From an uncultured Oscillospiraceae bacterium (GTDB taxonomy: Bacteria; Bacillota; Clostridia; Oscillospirales; Oscillospiraceae), in NCBI GenBank assembly GCA_934565615.1, contig CAKTIH010000016.1, positions 1 through 24,001 on the forward strand: a stretch of DNA of 24,001 bases, in the 5' to 3' direction. Positions 14,591 through 22,641 of the stretch are shown in pieces (within the stretch, counting starts at the first letter, position 1; each line of letters starts with the position of its first letter). Made by a program: the position numbers and the translations under genes. Under the pieces are notes generated by a model. That model ran no database searches, had not been told where the DNA came from, and saw only the letters and a program-made list of their open reading frames with translations.

Positions 14591-16042
14591 TTATTCCTCC
14601 GCACCGCGGCTCATAAGGCGGCGGAGCACATCCAGCATGAAGCTGAAGCTGTCGACGCGAAAGATAACGGAGCCGACGACGTATATCACAACGCCGAGCG
14701 GGACCTGAATAAGCAGCGTGAGCCAATCGCTCAGCCCGAGAAGACCTATCGGATAGATGCAGGCGCCCATCAGGCAGGCGAGCAGCAGCGCGGGCAGGAT
14801 ATCCAGCAGCTGCTTTGACAGCTTGTACCCAAGAAGCCGACGGTTCGGCCACGCGTTAATGACAAGGGAAATGAGCCCGGAGACAAACTGGCTGACAGCG
14901 ACGGCATAGACGCTGATGTTCATCGCAGCGAAGATAAGACCGATACCGACGATCTCCTTGATTATCTCTAACTTAAGGAAAATATCGCTGTGCCCCATGG
15001 CCTTGATGGCGTTGAGGTTTGCGGTGTGCAGCGGATAGAAGGCGTACATCGCGCAGAAGACCTGCATATACCGAACGCAGGGCAGCCACTTCTCTGTAAG
15101 CAGGAGGCGGATGAGAGGTTCGGCGCACACGGCCATGCCCATCATGAGCGGCATCATGATATACGAGCTGGTCTTGATGGCACGGCTTGTCATTTCACGC
15201 ACATGGTCGCGGCTGTCCTGCTCGGCGGAGAGCACGGGCAGCAGGACGCTGTCAATAGAGGAATTGATATTTTCAACGACGAGCAGGCAGAGCTGGTCGC
15301 CCTTGTTATAGAAAGCAAGATCGGATGAAGTGTATTTCAGCCCGACGACGAGCTGTGAGAGCTTGAGATACACGGTGTCGAGCAGCGCGGAGACGAGGAG
15401 CTTCCAGCCATAGGACACGAGCCCGCCGAGGCGCTGTATGGAGAACATGAGCTTCGGCTTCCAGCCGACGGTCAGCCAGAGGATCGCAGTATTGACGGCG
15501 GCGTTCAGAAGCTGCTGAGCCACCAGCGCCCATATACCGTAACCGCGGTAAGCCATTGTGATGCCGACAACGGCGGAGAATAGCGTCCCGCCGAGGGTGG
15601 AGAAGAAGAAGCGGCGGAACTGCATCGTCTTTGCGACATAAGCCTGCTGCACGTTCTTGACACCGGAGACGACGATCGTCAGGCCGAGCACGCGGATGAC
15701 CGGGACAAGGTCGGGTGAGCCGTATATCCGGCTTATAAGCGGGGCGGCAAGGAACAGCCCTATATACAGCACCAGACAGAAGGCAACGTTAAAGTAGAAC
15801 ACGGAGGAATAATCCAGGTCGTCGGTGTCCTTCTTCTGGATGAGGGCATTAGCCATGCCGCTGTCGACAAAGACCTGAAGAACCGAGGTGATGACGGTAA
15901 TGAGGGCAATGGTGCCATATAGCTCCGGCTCAAGGATGCGCGCAAGCACAATGGATACGACAAAGGACACGACCTGCGCCCCGCAGCGCTCCATAAATCG
16001 CCATATCAGATTGGAAAAGACAGTTTTCTTATTGTCGTACAT
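14591..16042 (-). CDS. Wzx-type polysaccharide flippase (MOP superfamily)
   Basis: A 483-residue integral membrane protein with about twelve to fourteen hydrophobic helices. The N-terminal pattern is WRFMERCGAQVVSFVVSIVL, followed by ARILEPELYGTIALI, a signature of the polysaccharide synthesis/export family (Wzx, TuaB and relatives). Such proteins move lipid-linked sugar units across the membrane. The start is ATG 16042, with only a weak GGAT-type site; it follows the first glycosyltransferase by 19 bases and precedes the second by 18, so it is operonic. No Wzy polymerase or initiating sugar-phosphate transferase is in this operon, so the glycan may be a single unit or rely on genes elsewhere. 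Confidence 0.93.
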   Translation of the reverse strand: MYDNKKTVFSNLIWRFMERCGAQVVSFVVSIVLARILEPELYGTIALITVITSVLQVFVDSGMANALIQKKDTDDLDYSSVFYFNVAFCLVLYIGLFLAAPLISRIYGSPDLVPVIRVLGLTIVVSGVKNVQQAYVAKTMQFRRFFFSTLGGTLFSAVVGITMAYRGYGIWALVAQQLLNAAVNTAILWLTVGWKPKLMFSIQRLGGLVSYGWKLLVSALLDTVYLKLSQLVVGLKYTSSDLAFYNKGDQLCLLVVENINSSIDSVLLPVLSAEQDSRDHVREMTSRAIKTSSYIMMPLMMGMAVCAEPLIRLLLTEKWLPCVRYMQVFCAMYAFYPLHTANLNAIKAMGHSDIFLKLEIIKEIVGIGLIFAAMNISVYAVAVSQFVSGLISLVINAWPNRRLLGYKLSKQLLDILPALLLACLMGACIYPIGLLGLSDWLTLLIQVPLGVVIYVVGSVIFRVDSFSFMLDVLRRLMSRGAEE

Positions 16043-16061
16043 AATTTATCCGATCCGGCGC

Positions 16062-17042
16062 TTATTCGCCGTAGCCGCGCATCTTCCGGTAGAGCCGGTG
16101 CAGATGCGGCATGGTGCATTTGAGAAAATTATTGAGCCTGTATGAGAAAGGCTTAGTCCTGAGAATGTCCCGATAGGGCGGACGGCGCTGCTCAGAATCA
16201 CGGCCTTCGATGTACATCAGCTCAAATTCGCGCTTGAGCCGTTCATGCTTCACAAGCGTGAGCTTCTCGCCGGTCACATGCCCCTCAAGTGCACGGAGGA
16301 CCTCGACCTGACCGACGATGAAGCGGCGGAGCTTATCGTAGCTTCCGTCGACATTGCTGCTCCATGAGGAGGGATTGCTGCGCGCACGGTAGAACGACAT
16401 CGGGCGGTCAATGTACCGTATGCGGCCGTTGAGCGCAAGGTGCAGAGCCATGGGGTAATCATCGAAGCCGTACTGCGCGGCAAGGGTGAAATAATCCGGC
16501 ATGTCCAGCGCAAGAGAGCGGCGGAACATCAGGGAACTCGGGTGATAGGCGTGCGCCATGCCGCGGAGAATAACGGCGAAGTCCACGTCATGGTCACCGT
16601 GCGACGGCTCCTGAAGCCGGTCAGGCACGGAACCGTCACAATAGTGTACAACAGAGTTGTGGACACAGGCAGAGTAATCCGGGTGTGACTCTAACCATTC
16701 TACCTGAAGACGGAGCTTGTCCATGTCCGTCCAGTAATCGTCGCCTTCGCAGAAGGCGATATATTTCCCGCGGGCTTTGGGTATGAGGATATCGTTCTCG
16801 ATGTTGATGCCCTTGGAGAACTGGTTCTCGCTCTGATATACCGGGTGGATGATATCCGGGTATTTCCGCTCATATTCGCGGATGATATACGCTGTCGAAT
16901 CGGGGGAGGCGTCGTCATTGATGACGATCTCAAAGCGGAACGGGACCTGCTGGCCGACGAAGCTGTCGAGCGCGCTGCGGATATATTCGGCATGGTTATA
17001 TGCCATGCAGACAATGGACACCATGCACGCGTTTTCTGCCAC
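16062..17042 (-). CDS. Family 2 glycosyltransferase (first copy)
   Basis: A 326-residue GT-A enzyme with VSIVCMAYNHAEYIRSALDS, NDDAS at about 42-46 and CEGDDYWTD at about 98-106. The start is taken as GTG 17042 because GGAGG (17050-17054) lies 7 bases upstream; the GTG at 17048 would leave one base. With this start both glycosyltransferase copies have equal length. It is the first gene of the glycan operon behind a strong sigma-A promoter. The C-terminal tail RPPYRDILRTKPFSYR...LHRLYRKMRGYGE matches the copy at 13592. Differences in the middle, where acceptor choice is usually set, suggest the two add different or consecutive sugars (inference). Confidence 0.93.
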   Translation of the reverse strand: MAENACMVSIVCMAYNHAEYIRSALDSFVGQQVPFRFEIVINDDASPDSTAYIIREYERKYPDIIHPVYQSENQFSKGINIENDILIPKARGKYIAFCEGDDYWTDMDKLRLQVEWLESHPDYSACVHNSVVHYCDGSVPDRLQEPSHGDHDVDFAVILRGMAHAYHPSSLMFRRSLALDMPDYFTLAAQYGFDDYPMALHLALNGRIRYIDRPMSFYRARSNPSSWSSNVDGSYDKLRRFIVGQVEVLRALEGHVTGEKLTLVKHERLKREFELMYIEGRDSEQRRPPYRDILRTKPFSYRLNNFLKCTMPHLHRLYRKMRGYGE

Positions 17043-17077
17043 AGACACACCTCCGATGTGAAAAAATAATTCATAAT

Positions 17078-17106
17078 ATTATACAGCGGATGCTGGCTTA
17101 TTTCAA
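17078..17106 (-). promoter_or_regulatory. Strong sigma-A promoter of the glycan operon
   Basis: On the minus strand TTGAAA (17101-17106), a 17-base spacer and a perfect TATAAT (17078-17083). Transcription would start near 17071, about 28 bases before GTG 17042. It lies between the upstream terminator and the operon, so the five genes form an independent unit. Confidence 0.88.
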
Positions 17107-17126
17107 CACAAACATGCTTGGGATAC

Positions 17127-17156
17127 GAAAAACCTCCGAAGCGTGTGCTTCGGAGG
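17127..17156 (-). terminator. Intrinsic terminator after the coiled-coil gene
   Basis: Arms 17133-17142 and 17147-17156 form a perfect 10-bp stem with a 4-base loop, followed on the minus strand by five Ts (17128-17132). Confidence 0.9.
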
Positions 17157-17187
17157 CATAATGACGTGGTAAATATTACGGAAATGC

Positions 17188-17484
17188 TCACATGATTTTC
17201 GGGAGAGGGAAGCGGTCGGCTTCGCGGCACTCATCCGCCCATTCGAGAATGGCGTTCAGGACTACCGTGTGCTCCGACAGGGTCTCCTTCATTTCTTCCT
17301 GAGAAGCTTTGAGCTCTTCCAATGCTGCACTGTGCTTTTCCTGTGTAGCCCTTAACTCGACAACATCGGTCTTTAACTGAGCGACGTCAGTCTTAAGGCC
17401 TGCGACGTCGGTCTTAAGCCCGGATATATCTGCCTGCATTACCTCAAGCAGCTGTAAAATTCTTTCCTCATTGGTCGCGGTCAC
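17188..17484 (-). CDS. Small coiled-coil protein of unknown function
   Basis: A 98-residue protein that is almost entirely a parallel-type coiled coil. From about residue 20 it has seven-residue units of the form D-V-A-G-L-K-T in near-identical copies, then Glu/Lys-rich heptads to about residue 75 and a short C-terminal tail containing a Trp and two Pro. GTG 17484 is chosen because GGAGG lies 7 bases upstream; the ATG at 17556 lacks a site and sits upstream of the -10. It has its own promoter and terminator, so it is a single-gene unit. It contains no membrane helix, enzyme motif or signal peptide. Resemblance to phage tail-fibre or chaperone-like coiled coils is only structural. No function is assigned. 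Confidence 0.8.
   Translation of the reverse strand: MTATNEERILQLLEVMQADISGLKTDVAGLKTDVAQLKTDVVELRATQEKHSAALEELKASQEEMKETLSEHTVVLNAILEWADECREADRFPLPKIM
17362..17424 (-). repeat. Three tandem 21-base repeats inside the coiled-coil gene
   Basis: Units 17362-17382, 17383-17403 and 17404-17424 are similar copies; each encodes three heptad steps fewer or more if units are lost or gained. Each 21-base unit equals exactly one seven-residue heptad. Confidence 0.75.
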
Positions 17485-17511
17485 ATTCTCGCCTCCGATC
17501 TTATCGCAATC

Positions 17512-17540
17512 AGCATAGCACAAAGGGGGACGGATTGCAA
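17512..17540 (-). promoter_or_regulatory. Sigma-A promoter of the coiled-coil gene
   Basis: On the minus strand TTGCAA (17535-17540), a 17-base spacer and TATGCT (17512-17517). It fits the GTG start at 17484. Confidence 0.75.
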
Positions 17541-17554
17541 GGGCAAACAAGTAC

Positions 17555-17588
17555 AAAAAACTCCTGCCGGAGCATACGCTCCGGCAGG
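17555..17588 (-). terminator. Intrinsic terminator after psuG
   Basis: Arms 17563-17573 and 17578-17588 form a perfect 11-bp stem with a 4-base loop, followed by six Ts on the minus strand (17555-17560). It lies 10 bases beyond the psuG stop. Confidence 0.92.
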
Positions 17589-17598
17589 GTGATACGGT

Positions 17599-18510
17599 TT
17601 ACTTCGCAAGCTCTGCCGCGGTCTTGGCCGCGACGGTAGCGTTATTGAGGACGAGCTTGATGTTGCTCTCGAGGCTGTCGCCGCCGGTCAGTTCGACCAC
17701 GCGGGCGAGCAGGAACGGAGTGGTCTCCTTGCCGTGGACATGCTGCGCCTTCGCCTCGGCAAGCGCCTGATCGATAGCCTTGTCGATGACGGCCTTGTCC
17801 ATTGCGTACTGCTCGGGGATGGGATTGGTGACGAGCATGCCGCCCTTGTAGTTGAGCTCGCGCTGGGCGCGGAACATCGCGGCAAGCTCCTCGGGGGAGT
17901 CAACGCGGTAGTCAACGCCGAAGCCGCTCTTGCGGGTGTAGAAGGCGGGGAGCTCATCGGTGCCGTAGCCGATGACGGGGACGCCCTTGGTCTCGAGGTA
18001 CTCGAGAGTCAGGCCGAGGTCGAGGATGGACTTTGCGCCTGCGCAGACGACCATGACGGGGGTCTGGGCAAGCTCCTCAAGGTCGGCGGAAATATCCATT
18101 GTAACTTCAGCGCCGCGGTGCACGCCGCCGATGCCACCGGTGGCAAAGACGTTGATGCCTGCCATGTGGGCGATGATCATGGTCGTGGTGACGGTGGTAG
18201 CTCCGTCCGCTCCGCGCGCGACGAGTGCGGGCAGATCGCGGCGGCTCGCCTTGGCAACGCCGCGGCCGGTCTTGCCGAGGTACTCGATCTCCTCATGGCT
18301 CAGACCCGCCTTGAGCCGGCCGCCGATGACGGCGATGGTAGCGGGGACTGCGCCGTTATCACGGATGGTCTGCTCGACGAGAAGCGCGGTCTCGACGTTC
18401 TTGGGGTAGGGCATGCCGTGGGAAATGATGGTGCTCTCAAGAGCAACGACGGGGCGGCCTTCATCGAGGGCGGCCTTGACTTCGGGGGAAATGTCCAGAT
18501 ACTTGTTCAT
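17599..18510 (-). CDS. psuG: Pseudouridine-5'-phosphate glycosidase
   Basis: A 303-residue enzyme that splits the C-C glycosidic bond of pseudouridine 5'-phosphate to uracil and ribose 5-phosphate. Family motifs are E25 in VVALESTIISHGMPYPKN, the loop TGGIGGVHRGAE near 124-135, and catalytic lysine K160 in VVCAGAKSILDLGLTLEYLE, matching the Schiff-base lysine of E. coli PsuG. Length equals the family norm. ATG 18510 has AAGGAG at 8 bases; 42 in-frame codons upstream are untranslated leader. It has its own promoter directly after the terminator of the importer operon. The partner kinase PsuK, which makes the substrate, is absent here, so it is either elsewhere or replaced by another kinase. 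Confidence 0.97.
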   Translation of the reverse strand: MNKYLDISPEVKAALDEGRPVVALESTIISHGMPYPKNVETALLVEQTIRDNGAVPATIAVIGGRLKAGLSHEEIEYLGKTGRGVAKASRRDLPALVARGADGATTVTTTMIIAHMAGINVFATGGIGGVHRGAEVTMDISADLEELAQTPVMVVCAGAKSILDLGLTLEYLETKGVPVIGYGTDELPAFYTRKSGFGVDYRVDSPEELAAMFRAQRELNYKGGMLVTNPIPEQYAMDKAVIDKAIDQALAEAKAQHVHGKETTPFLLARVVELTGGDSLESNIKLVLNNATVAAKTAAELAK

Positions 18511-18607
18511 AATTCTGCTCCTTTGCTGATTTTTATAAAAAAGCTGAGCTGCCGTAATTGCTTTTATACGGCTCACAGACGGTAGTGTACCTATGTCGTG
18601 AAAACAT

Positions 18608-18636
18608 ATCATAACAGAAAAAAACGGGAAATGCAA
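18608..18636 (-). promoter_or_regulatory. Sigma-A promoter of psuG
   Basis: On the minus strand TTGCAT (18631-18636), a 17-base spacer and TATGAT (18608-18613). The -35 directly touches the terminator stem of the upstream operon (18637). This gives a leader of about 90 bases before ATG 18510. Confidence 0.75.
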
Positions 18637-18665
18637 TACCCTGCCATGCTTTGCATGGCAGGGTA
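18637..18665 (-). terminator. Terminator after the nucleoside permease genes
   Basis: Arms 18637-18649 and 18653-18665 form a perfect 13-bp stem with a 3-base loop, 7 bases after the permease stop. The T-rich part on the minus strand follows only after several bases, so some read-through into psuG is possible. Confidence 0.75.
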
Positions 18666-18672
18666 AGGAAGG

Positions 18673-19704
18673 TTATCTTGACCCCTTGTCGTAGGGGATG
18701 CCCTCGGCCTTCGGTGCACGGGAGGATTTGGAGGTGAAGGCAAGGACGATTATGGTGATGAGATAGGGCAGCATGCGGTAGAAATGCGGACTGATGCCGA
18801 TGGTGGCAAGAGCATAGACGCCGTCGCCGTTGATGTCAAGGCTTGCGTAGGAGGCGGCGATGCACTTGAACAGACCGAAGAGGATGGACGCGCCCGCAAT
18901 GTTGAGAGGCTTCCAGTTGCCGAAGATCATAACGGCCAGTGCGAGGAAGCCGAAGCCCGCGACATCACCGGTGGAGGTGCAGTTTGGGGTGGTGAGCGCG
19001 TACACAAAGCCGCCCATACCGGCGAGAGCGCCGCCGATCGTCACGCCGGCGTAGCGCATCTTATAGACGTTGATGCCGAGAGAGTCGGCTGCCTGAGGAT
19101 TTTCGCCGCAGGCGCGCAGACGCAGACCGAACTTCGTCTTATAAAGAATGATCGACAGGACGATGAACAGAATGATGCAGATGTATGTCGCAAGATAGAC
19201 CTTGTGCAGCAGGGTGTTGCCGAGGAAGCCGAGGTCGGCGTTCTTTTCAAAGCCGAGCGTGGTCTTTTTTATCATGAACCAGCTTGCGGCGTCGCCCTCC
19301 TGCATCTGAAGAGTGTTCTGGTTTGCGATGATGCGCACGAAGAACAGAACGAGCGCCGGGGCGAGCAGGTTCAGCGCCGTGCCGCCGATGGTCTGGTCGG
19401 CACGGAGGTTGATGGACGCGAAGGACAGCAGCAGCGAGAACACCGCGCCCATGACGGCGGCGGCAAGCATCGCAAGAAGCTCATAGCCCTGCATGGCGGC
19501 CCAGTTCTTTGCTGCCTTTGCAGCCAGAACAGCCTCGTTCGACTGGAGAAGGCGGACTGCCAGAACGCCGATGAACGCGCCGAAGATCATTATACCTTCA
19601 AGGGCGAGGTTGATGATACCGCTTCGCTCGGAGAACACACCGGCGAGCGCGACGATCATCAGGGGAACCGCGAAAAGCATGGTCTGCTGGATAAGGAATG
19701 TCAT
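18673..19704 (-). CDS. Nucleoside ABC transporter permease, NupQ-type
   Basis: A 343-residue inner-membrane permease with about nine helices. The N-terminal FAVPLMIVALAGVFSERSGI and following NLALEGIMIFGAF are the hallmark of the BPD_transp_2 family in nucleoside importers (NupQ in Bacillus subtilis, RnsD in Streptococcus). Further matches are LRACGENPQAADSLGINV, the cytoplasmic loop that contacts the ATPase. Its ATG overlaps the TGA of the preceding permease by 4 bases, giving coupled translation. It forms a heterodimer with the neighbour at 19701-20945. Confidence 0.93.
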   Translation of the reverse strand: MTFLIQQTMLFAVPLMIVALAGVFSERSGIINLALEGIMIFGAFIGVLAVRLLQSNEAVLAAKAAKNWAAMQGYELLAMLAAAVMGAVFSLLLSFASINLRADQTIGGTALNLLAPALVLFFVRIIANQNTLQMQEGDAASWFMIKKTTLGFEKNADLGFLGNTLLHKVYLATYICIILFIVLSIILYKTKFGLRLRACGENPQAADSLGINVYKMRYAGVTIGGALAGMGGFVYALTTPNCTSTGDVAGFGFLALAVMIFGNWKPLNIAGASILFGLFKCIAASYASLDINGDGVYALATIGISPHFYRMLPYLITIIVLAFTSKSSRAPKAEGIPYDKGSR

Positions 19705-20945
19705 GCTTCGTCGCCTCCTTTCTCAGTGTCTGCGTTGTCCGCTTTTTCGGCGGTGACCGCTCCTTCCGTTTCTGCCTCCGCAGAGCGCTTCTTTTTCGGA
19801 GCGATCATCATGCGGATAACGAGAGCGAAAGCGCTGAGGTAAACTATCGCGGCGATGATAACGTCGGTTATGTACTCGTTATACGCGGTGAGGTTTGTGA
19901 GCTGAAGGCCGATGATATCGAGCATCGACATGAAGATCGCGGTGAAGATAACGGCGATGGGGTTGTTGACCGCGAGCAGCGCAACGGGGATGCCGTTGAA
20001 GCCCGTCGCGGGCAGTGATTGATAGGTGCTCCAGAAAAACTCCGTGTTGCCGGAGAGATAGTAGAGCGCGGCACCGCCGCCGGCCATGCTGCCGGCGATC
20101 GCCATGGACAGGACGATATTGCGCTTGTCCTTAATGCCGGCGTAGCGCGCGGCGTGGCGGTTGGAGCCGCAGGCCTTGAGCTGGTAGCCGAGGGTGGTCT
20201 TGTTGATGAGGATGTACATGACTATCGCGAAGAAGACCGCGACAAGGATACCGGCGTTTACCTGAGAACCGGGGAAGAGCTTGTCAAGACCGAGCTTTGC
20301 CGTGGCGACGCCGTTATAGGTCGTCTTATAGATATAGCCGGACTTCGTGCCCTCGACCATGTTCTTGAAATTGCTGATATCGAAGAGCCATGTGACGAGG
20401 TTTGCCGCGACCCAGTTTGTCATGATGCAGGCGAGGACCTCGTTTATATTAAGGAAGGCTTTGAGCAGGCCAGGGATCGCGCCCCAGAGCGCACCGGCAA
20501 GCATGCCGCCGAGGAAAGCGATGAGCCAGACGAGGAATGCGCCCATAGTCTCGGTCGGGAGGCTGAGCGCGAGCATCAGGGAGACCATCGTGCCCATGAG
20601 GTACTGGCCGGGAGCGCCGATATTGAACAGACCCGTCTTATACGCGACGGCGATGGAAAGACCGGTCATGATGAGCGGGGTCGCGCGGAAGAGCATATTG
20701 CCGACGCTCGTGGGATTGAAGCCCCAGCTCAGCGCGCCGGAGGCGTCGCGGCCGGTGCTGAATATACCGGCGAAGATAAGGCGGATGCCTTCCCATGCGC
20801 CCTTGGTGGAAATGCTCTTGCTGGTGAGACCGACGATGAGGATGACAAGGCTGCCGACGACCAGACCGATAAGAATGGACAGCAGCGACGCGACGACCTT
20901 CTGCGTGGAGTCCTTCGCGTAGAACGCGGACAGCTTTTCTTTCAT
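19701..20945 (-). CDS. Nucleoside ABC transporter permease, NupP-type
   Basis: A 414-residue permease of the same superfamily as its neighbour. It has a long first helix region (VASLLSILIGLVVGSLVILI), the motif TGLFNIGAPGQYLMG and the coupling loop YQLKACGSNRHAARYAGI. The longer N terminus and the C-terminal charged Ala/Glu/Lys tail of about 30 residues distinguish it from the NupQ partner. It overlaps the ATPase gene and the next permease gene by 4 bases each. Together with NupO- and NupQ-like proteins and a BMP lipoprotein it forms a nucleoside importer. Confidence 0.93.
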   Translation of the reverse strand: MKEKLSAFYAKDSTQKVVASLLSILIGLVVGSLVILIVGLTSKSISTKGAWEGIRLIFAGIFSTGRDASGALSWGFNPTSVGNMLFRATPLIMTGLSIAVAYKTGLFNIGAPGQYLMGTMVSLMLALSLPTETMGAFLVWLIAFLGGMLAGALWGAIPGLLKAFLNINEVLACIMTNWVAANLVTWLFDISNFKNMVEGTKSGYIYKTTYNGVATAKLGLDKLFPGSQVNAGILVAVFFAIVMYILINKTTLGYQLKACGSNRHAARYAGIKDKRNIVLSMAIAGSMAGGGAALYYLSGNTEFFWSTYQSLPATGFNGIPVALLAVNNPIAVIFTAIFMSMLDIIGLQLTNLTAYNEYITDVIIAAIVYLSAFALVIRMMIAPKKKRSAEAETEGAVTAEKADNADTEKGGDEA

Positions 20946-22489
20946 ACCGCTTCACCCTCCTTGTCCGCACGCTTGGCGCCTGCCATATAAAGGCCGAGCT
21001 CCTGCACAGTGATTTTCTTCGGGTCAAATTCCCCGACGATCTTGCCCTCATACATAACAAGGATGCGGTCGGACAGGCTCATGACCTCGTCAAGCTCAAG
21101 GCTGACGAGCAGGATGGCCTTGCCCTTGTCGCGCTCGGAGACGAGCTGGCTGTGTATGTATTCTATCGCGCCGACGTCAAGGCCGCGGGTCGGCTGGACG
21201 GCGACGATAAGGGGCTTGTCGCGGTCGATCTCGCGGGCGATGATGGCCTTCTGCTGGTTGCCGCCGGACATGCTGCGCGCGACGGTGACTGCGCCCTGAC
21301 CGGAGCGGACGTCGAACTTATCGATAAGCTCATCGGCGTACTCGCGCACCGCGGCGTTGTTTATGAAGCCGGCTTTTTCAAACTGCGGCTCCTGGAAGCG
21401 CTGGAGGACCATGTTCTGCTCCAGCGTGAAGTCGAGCACGAGGCCGTATTTATGGCGGTCCTCAGGGATGTGCGACATATTCCTGCCGCGGTGGGCGATG
21501 GAGACATGGGTGATGTCCTCGCCGCAGAGCGTGACCTTGCCGCCGGAGGACTTATCAAGACCGGTGAGGCCGTATATAAGCTCGGACTGGCCGTTGCCGT
21601 CGATACCGGCGACGCAGACGATCTCACCCTTGCGCACGGAGAAGCTGACATCATCAACGGCGTTGCGCTTGTGGACGCGGGAGGGGACGCTGAAGTGCTC
21701 GACGCGGAGGACCTCGTCCGTGGGCTTGGCCTCATCCTTCACAACTTCGAGCTGAACGGGGCGGCCGACCATCATGTTCGACAGCTCCTGCTTGTTGGTC
21801 TCGCTGGTGTTGACGGTGCCGACGTACTTGCCCTTGCGCAGGACGGTGACGCGGTCGGAGACCTCCATGATCTCATTGAGTTTGTGGGAGATGAAGAGGA
21901 TGCTCTTGCCCTCCTTGGCAAACTCGCGCATGGTGGCCATAAGCTCATCTATCTCCTGCGGGGTGAGGACGGCGGTAGGCTCGTCAAAGATAAGGATCTC
22001 GTTATCGCGGTAGAGCATCTTGAGGATCTCAACGCGCTGCTGCATACCGACGGTGATATCCTCGACCTTCGCATCGAGATCGACGTGCAGACCGTATTTC
22101 TCGCTCAGCGCCTGGACCTTGGCGCGCGCTTCCTTCTTCTGGATGAAGCCGAGCTTCGTCGTCTCCGCGCCGAGGATGATGTTATCAAGGACCGTGAATA
22201 CCTCGACCAGCTTGAAGTGCTGGTGCACCATGCCGATCTTGAGAGCGGTCGCGTCGTTGGGGTCGTTTATCTCGACCTTCACGCCGTTCTTACGTATCTC
22301 GCCTGCCTCCGGCTGGTACAGGCCGAAGAGAACGCTCATAAGAGTGGACTTGCCCGCGCCGTTTTCACCGAGCAGCGCGTGGATCTCACCCTTTTTGAGC
22401 TGAAGGGTAATGTCGTCATTGGCCTTGATACCGGGGAATTCCTTGGTAATATGCAACATTTCTATTACATATTCCGGGGATTTTTCCAT
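20942..22489 (-). CDS. Nucleoside ABC transporter ATP-binding protein, NupO-type
   Basis: A 515-residue tandem ATPase. The first domain has Walker A GENGAGKST (41-49), signature-like ITVGMQQR (145-152) and Walker B ILIFDEPTAVL (165-175). The second domain has a degenerate Walker A, GIDGNGQSEL (295-304), a good signature MSGGNQQK (407-414) and Walker B ending in VQPTRGLD with Gln in place of the catalytic Glu. A single fused protein with a weakened second site is normal for sugar and nucleoside importers of this class. ATG 22489 has an AGGTGG site and its own promoter lies upstream. The gene overlaps the next permease gene by 4 bases. Confidence 0.95.
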   Translation of the reverse strand: MEKSPEYVIEMLHITKEFPGIKANDDITLQLKKGEIHALLGENGAGKSTLMSVLFGLYQPEAGEIRKNGVKVEINDPNDATALKIGMVHQHFKLVEVFTVLDNIILGAETTKLGFIQKKEARAKVQALSEKYGLHVDLDAKVEDITVGMQQRVEILKMLYRDNEILIFDEPTAVLTPQEIDELMATMREFAKEGKSILFISHKLNEIMEVSDRVTVLRKGKYVGTVNTSETNKQELSNMMVGRPVQLEVVKDEAKPTDEVLRVEHFSVPSRVHKRNAVDDVSFSVRKGEIVCVAGIDGNGQSELIYGLTGLDKSSGGKVTLCGEDITHVSIAHRGRNMSHIPEDRHKYGLVLDFTLEQNMVLQRFQEPQFEKAGFINNAAVREYADELIDKFDVRSGQGAVTVARSMSGGNQQKAIIAREIDRDKPLIVAVQPTRGLDVGAIEYIHSQLVSERDKGKAILLVSLELDEVMSLSDRILVMYEGKIVGEFDPKKITVQELGLYMAGAKRADKEGEAV

Positions 22490-22544
22490 TCTGCCACCTG
22501 CTTTCCTGTTATCATCGTGTCCGTATAAAAAACGTCTATTTCAT

Positions 22545-22573
22545 ATTATAACGTCAATAAGAGCAAATTGCAA
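22545..22573 (-). promoter_or_regulatory. Sigma-A promoter of the nupO-nupP-nupQ-type genes
   Basis: On the minus strand TTGCAA (22568-22573), a 17-base spacer and a perfect TATAAT (22545-22550). It lies behind the terminator of the lipoprotein gene, so importer core and binding protein can be expressed at different levels. Confidence 0.85.
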
Positions 22574-22592
22574 GAAATTACCCCGAAAAGCG

Positions 22593-22625
22593 CAAAAAAA
22601 GAAGAGGGCATTCGCCCTCTTCTTT
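22593..22625 (-). terminator. Intrinsic terminator after the BMP lipoprotein gene
   Basis: Arms 22598-22609 and 22614-22625 form a 12-bp perfect stem with a 4-base loop, followed by Ts on the minus strand (22594-22600). It separates the lipoprotein gene from the ATPase and permease genes. Confidence 0.92.
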
Positions 22626-22641
22626 AGTGCTTAGAATGTGA

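Noticed and set aside
12036..14818. Long plus-strand open frames opposite the glycan operon (12036-13604 and 13811-14818)
   Set aside because: The minus-strand genes carry clear catalytic motifs and start signals; the plus-strand products do not resemble proteins.
17362..17424. Short regular repeats as a CRISPR array
   Set aside because: Units are contiguous without spacers, are 21 bases long and encode heptads of a coiled coil in frame.
18784..22528. Long open frames on the plus strand opposite the nucleoside importer genes (for example 18784-19842, 20019-20990, 21152-22528)
   Set aside because: They mirror GC-rich genes on the other strand, have no ribosome binding sites or family motifs, and the minus-strand products are unmistakable.
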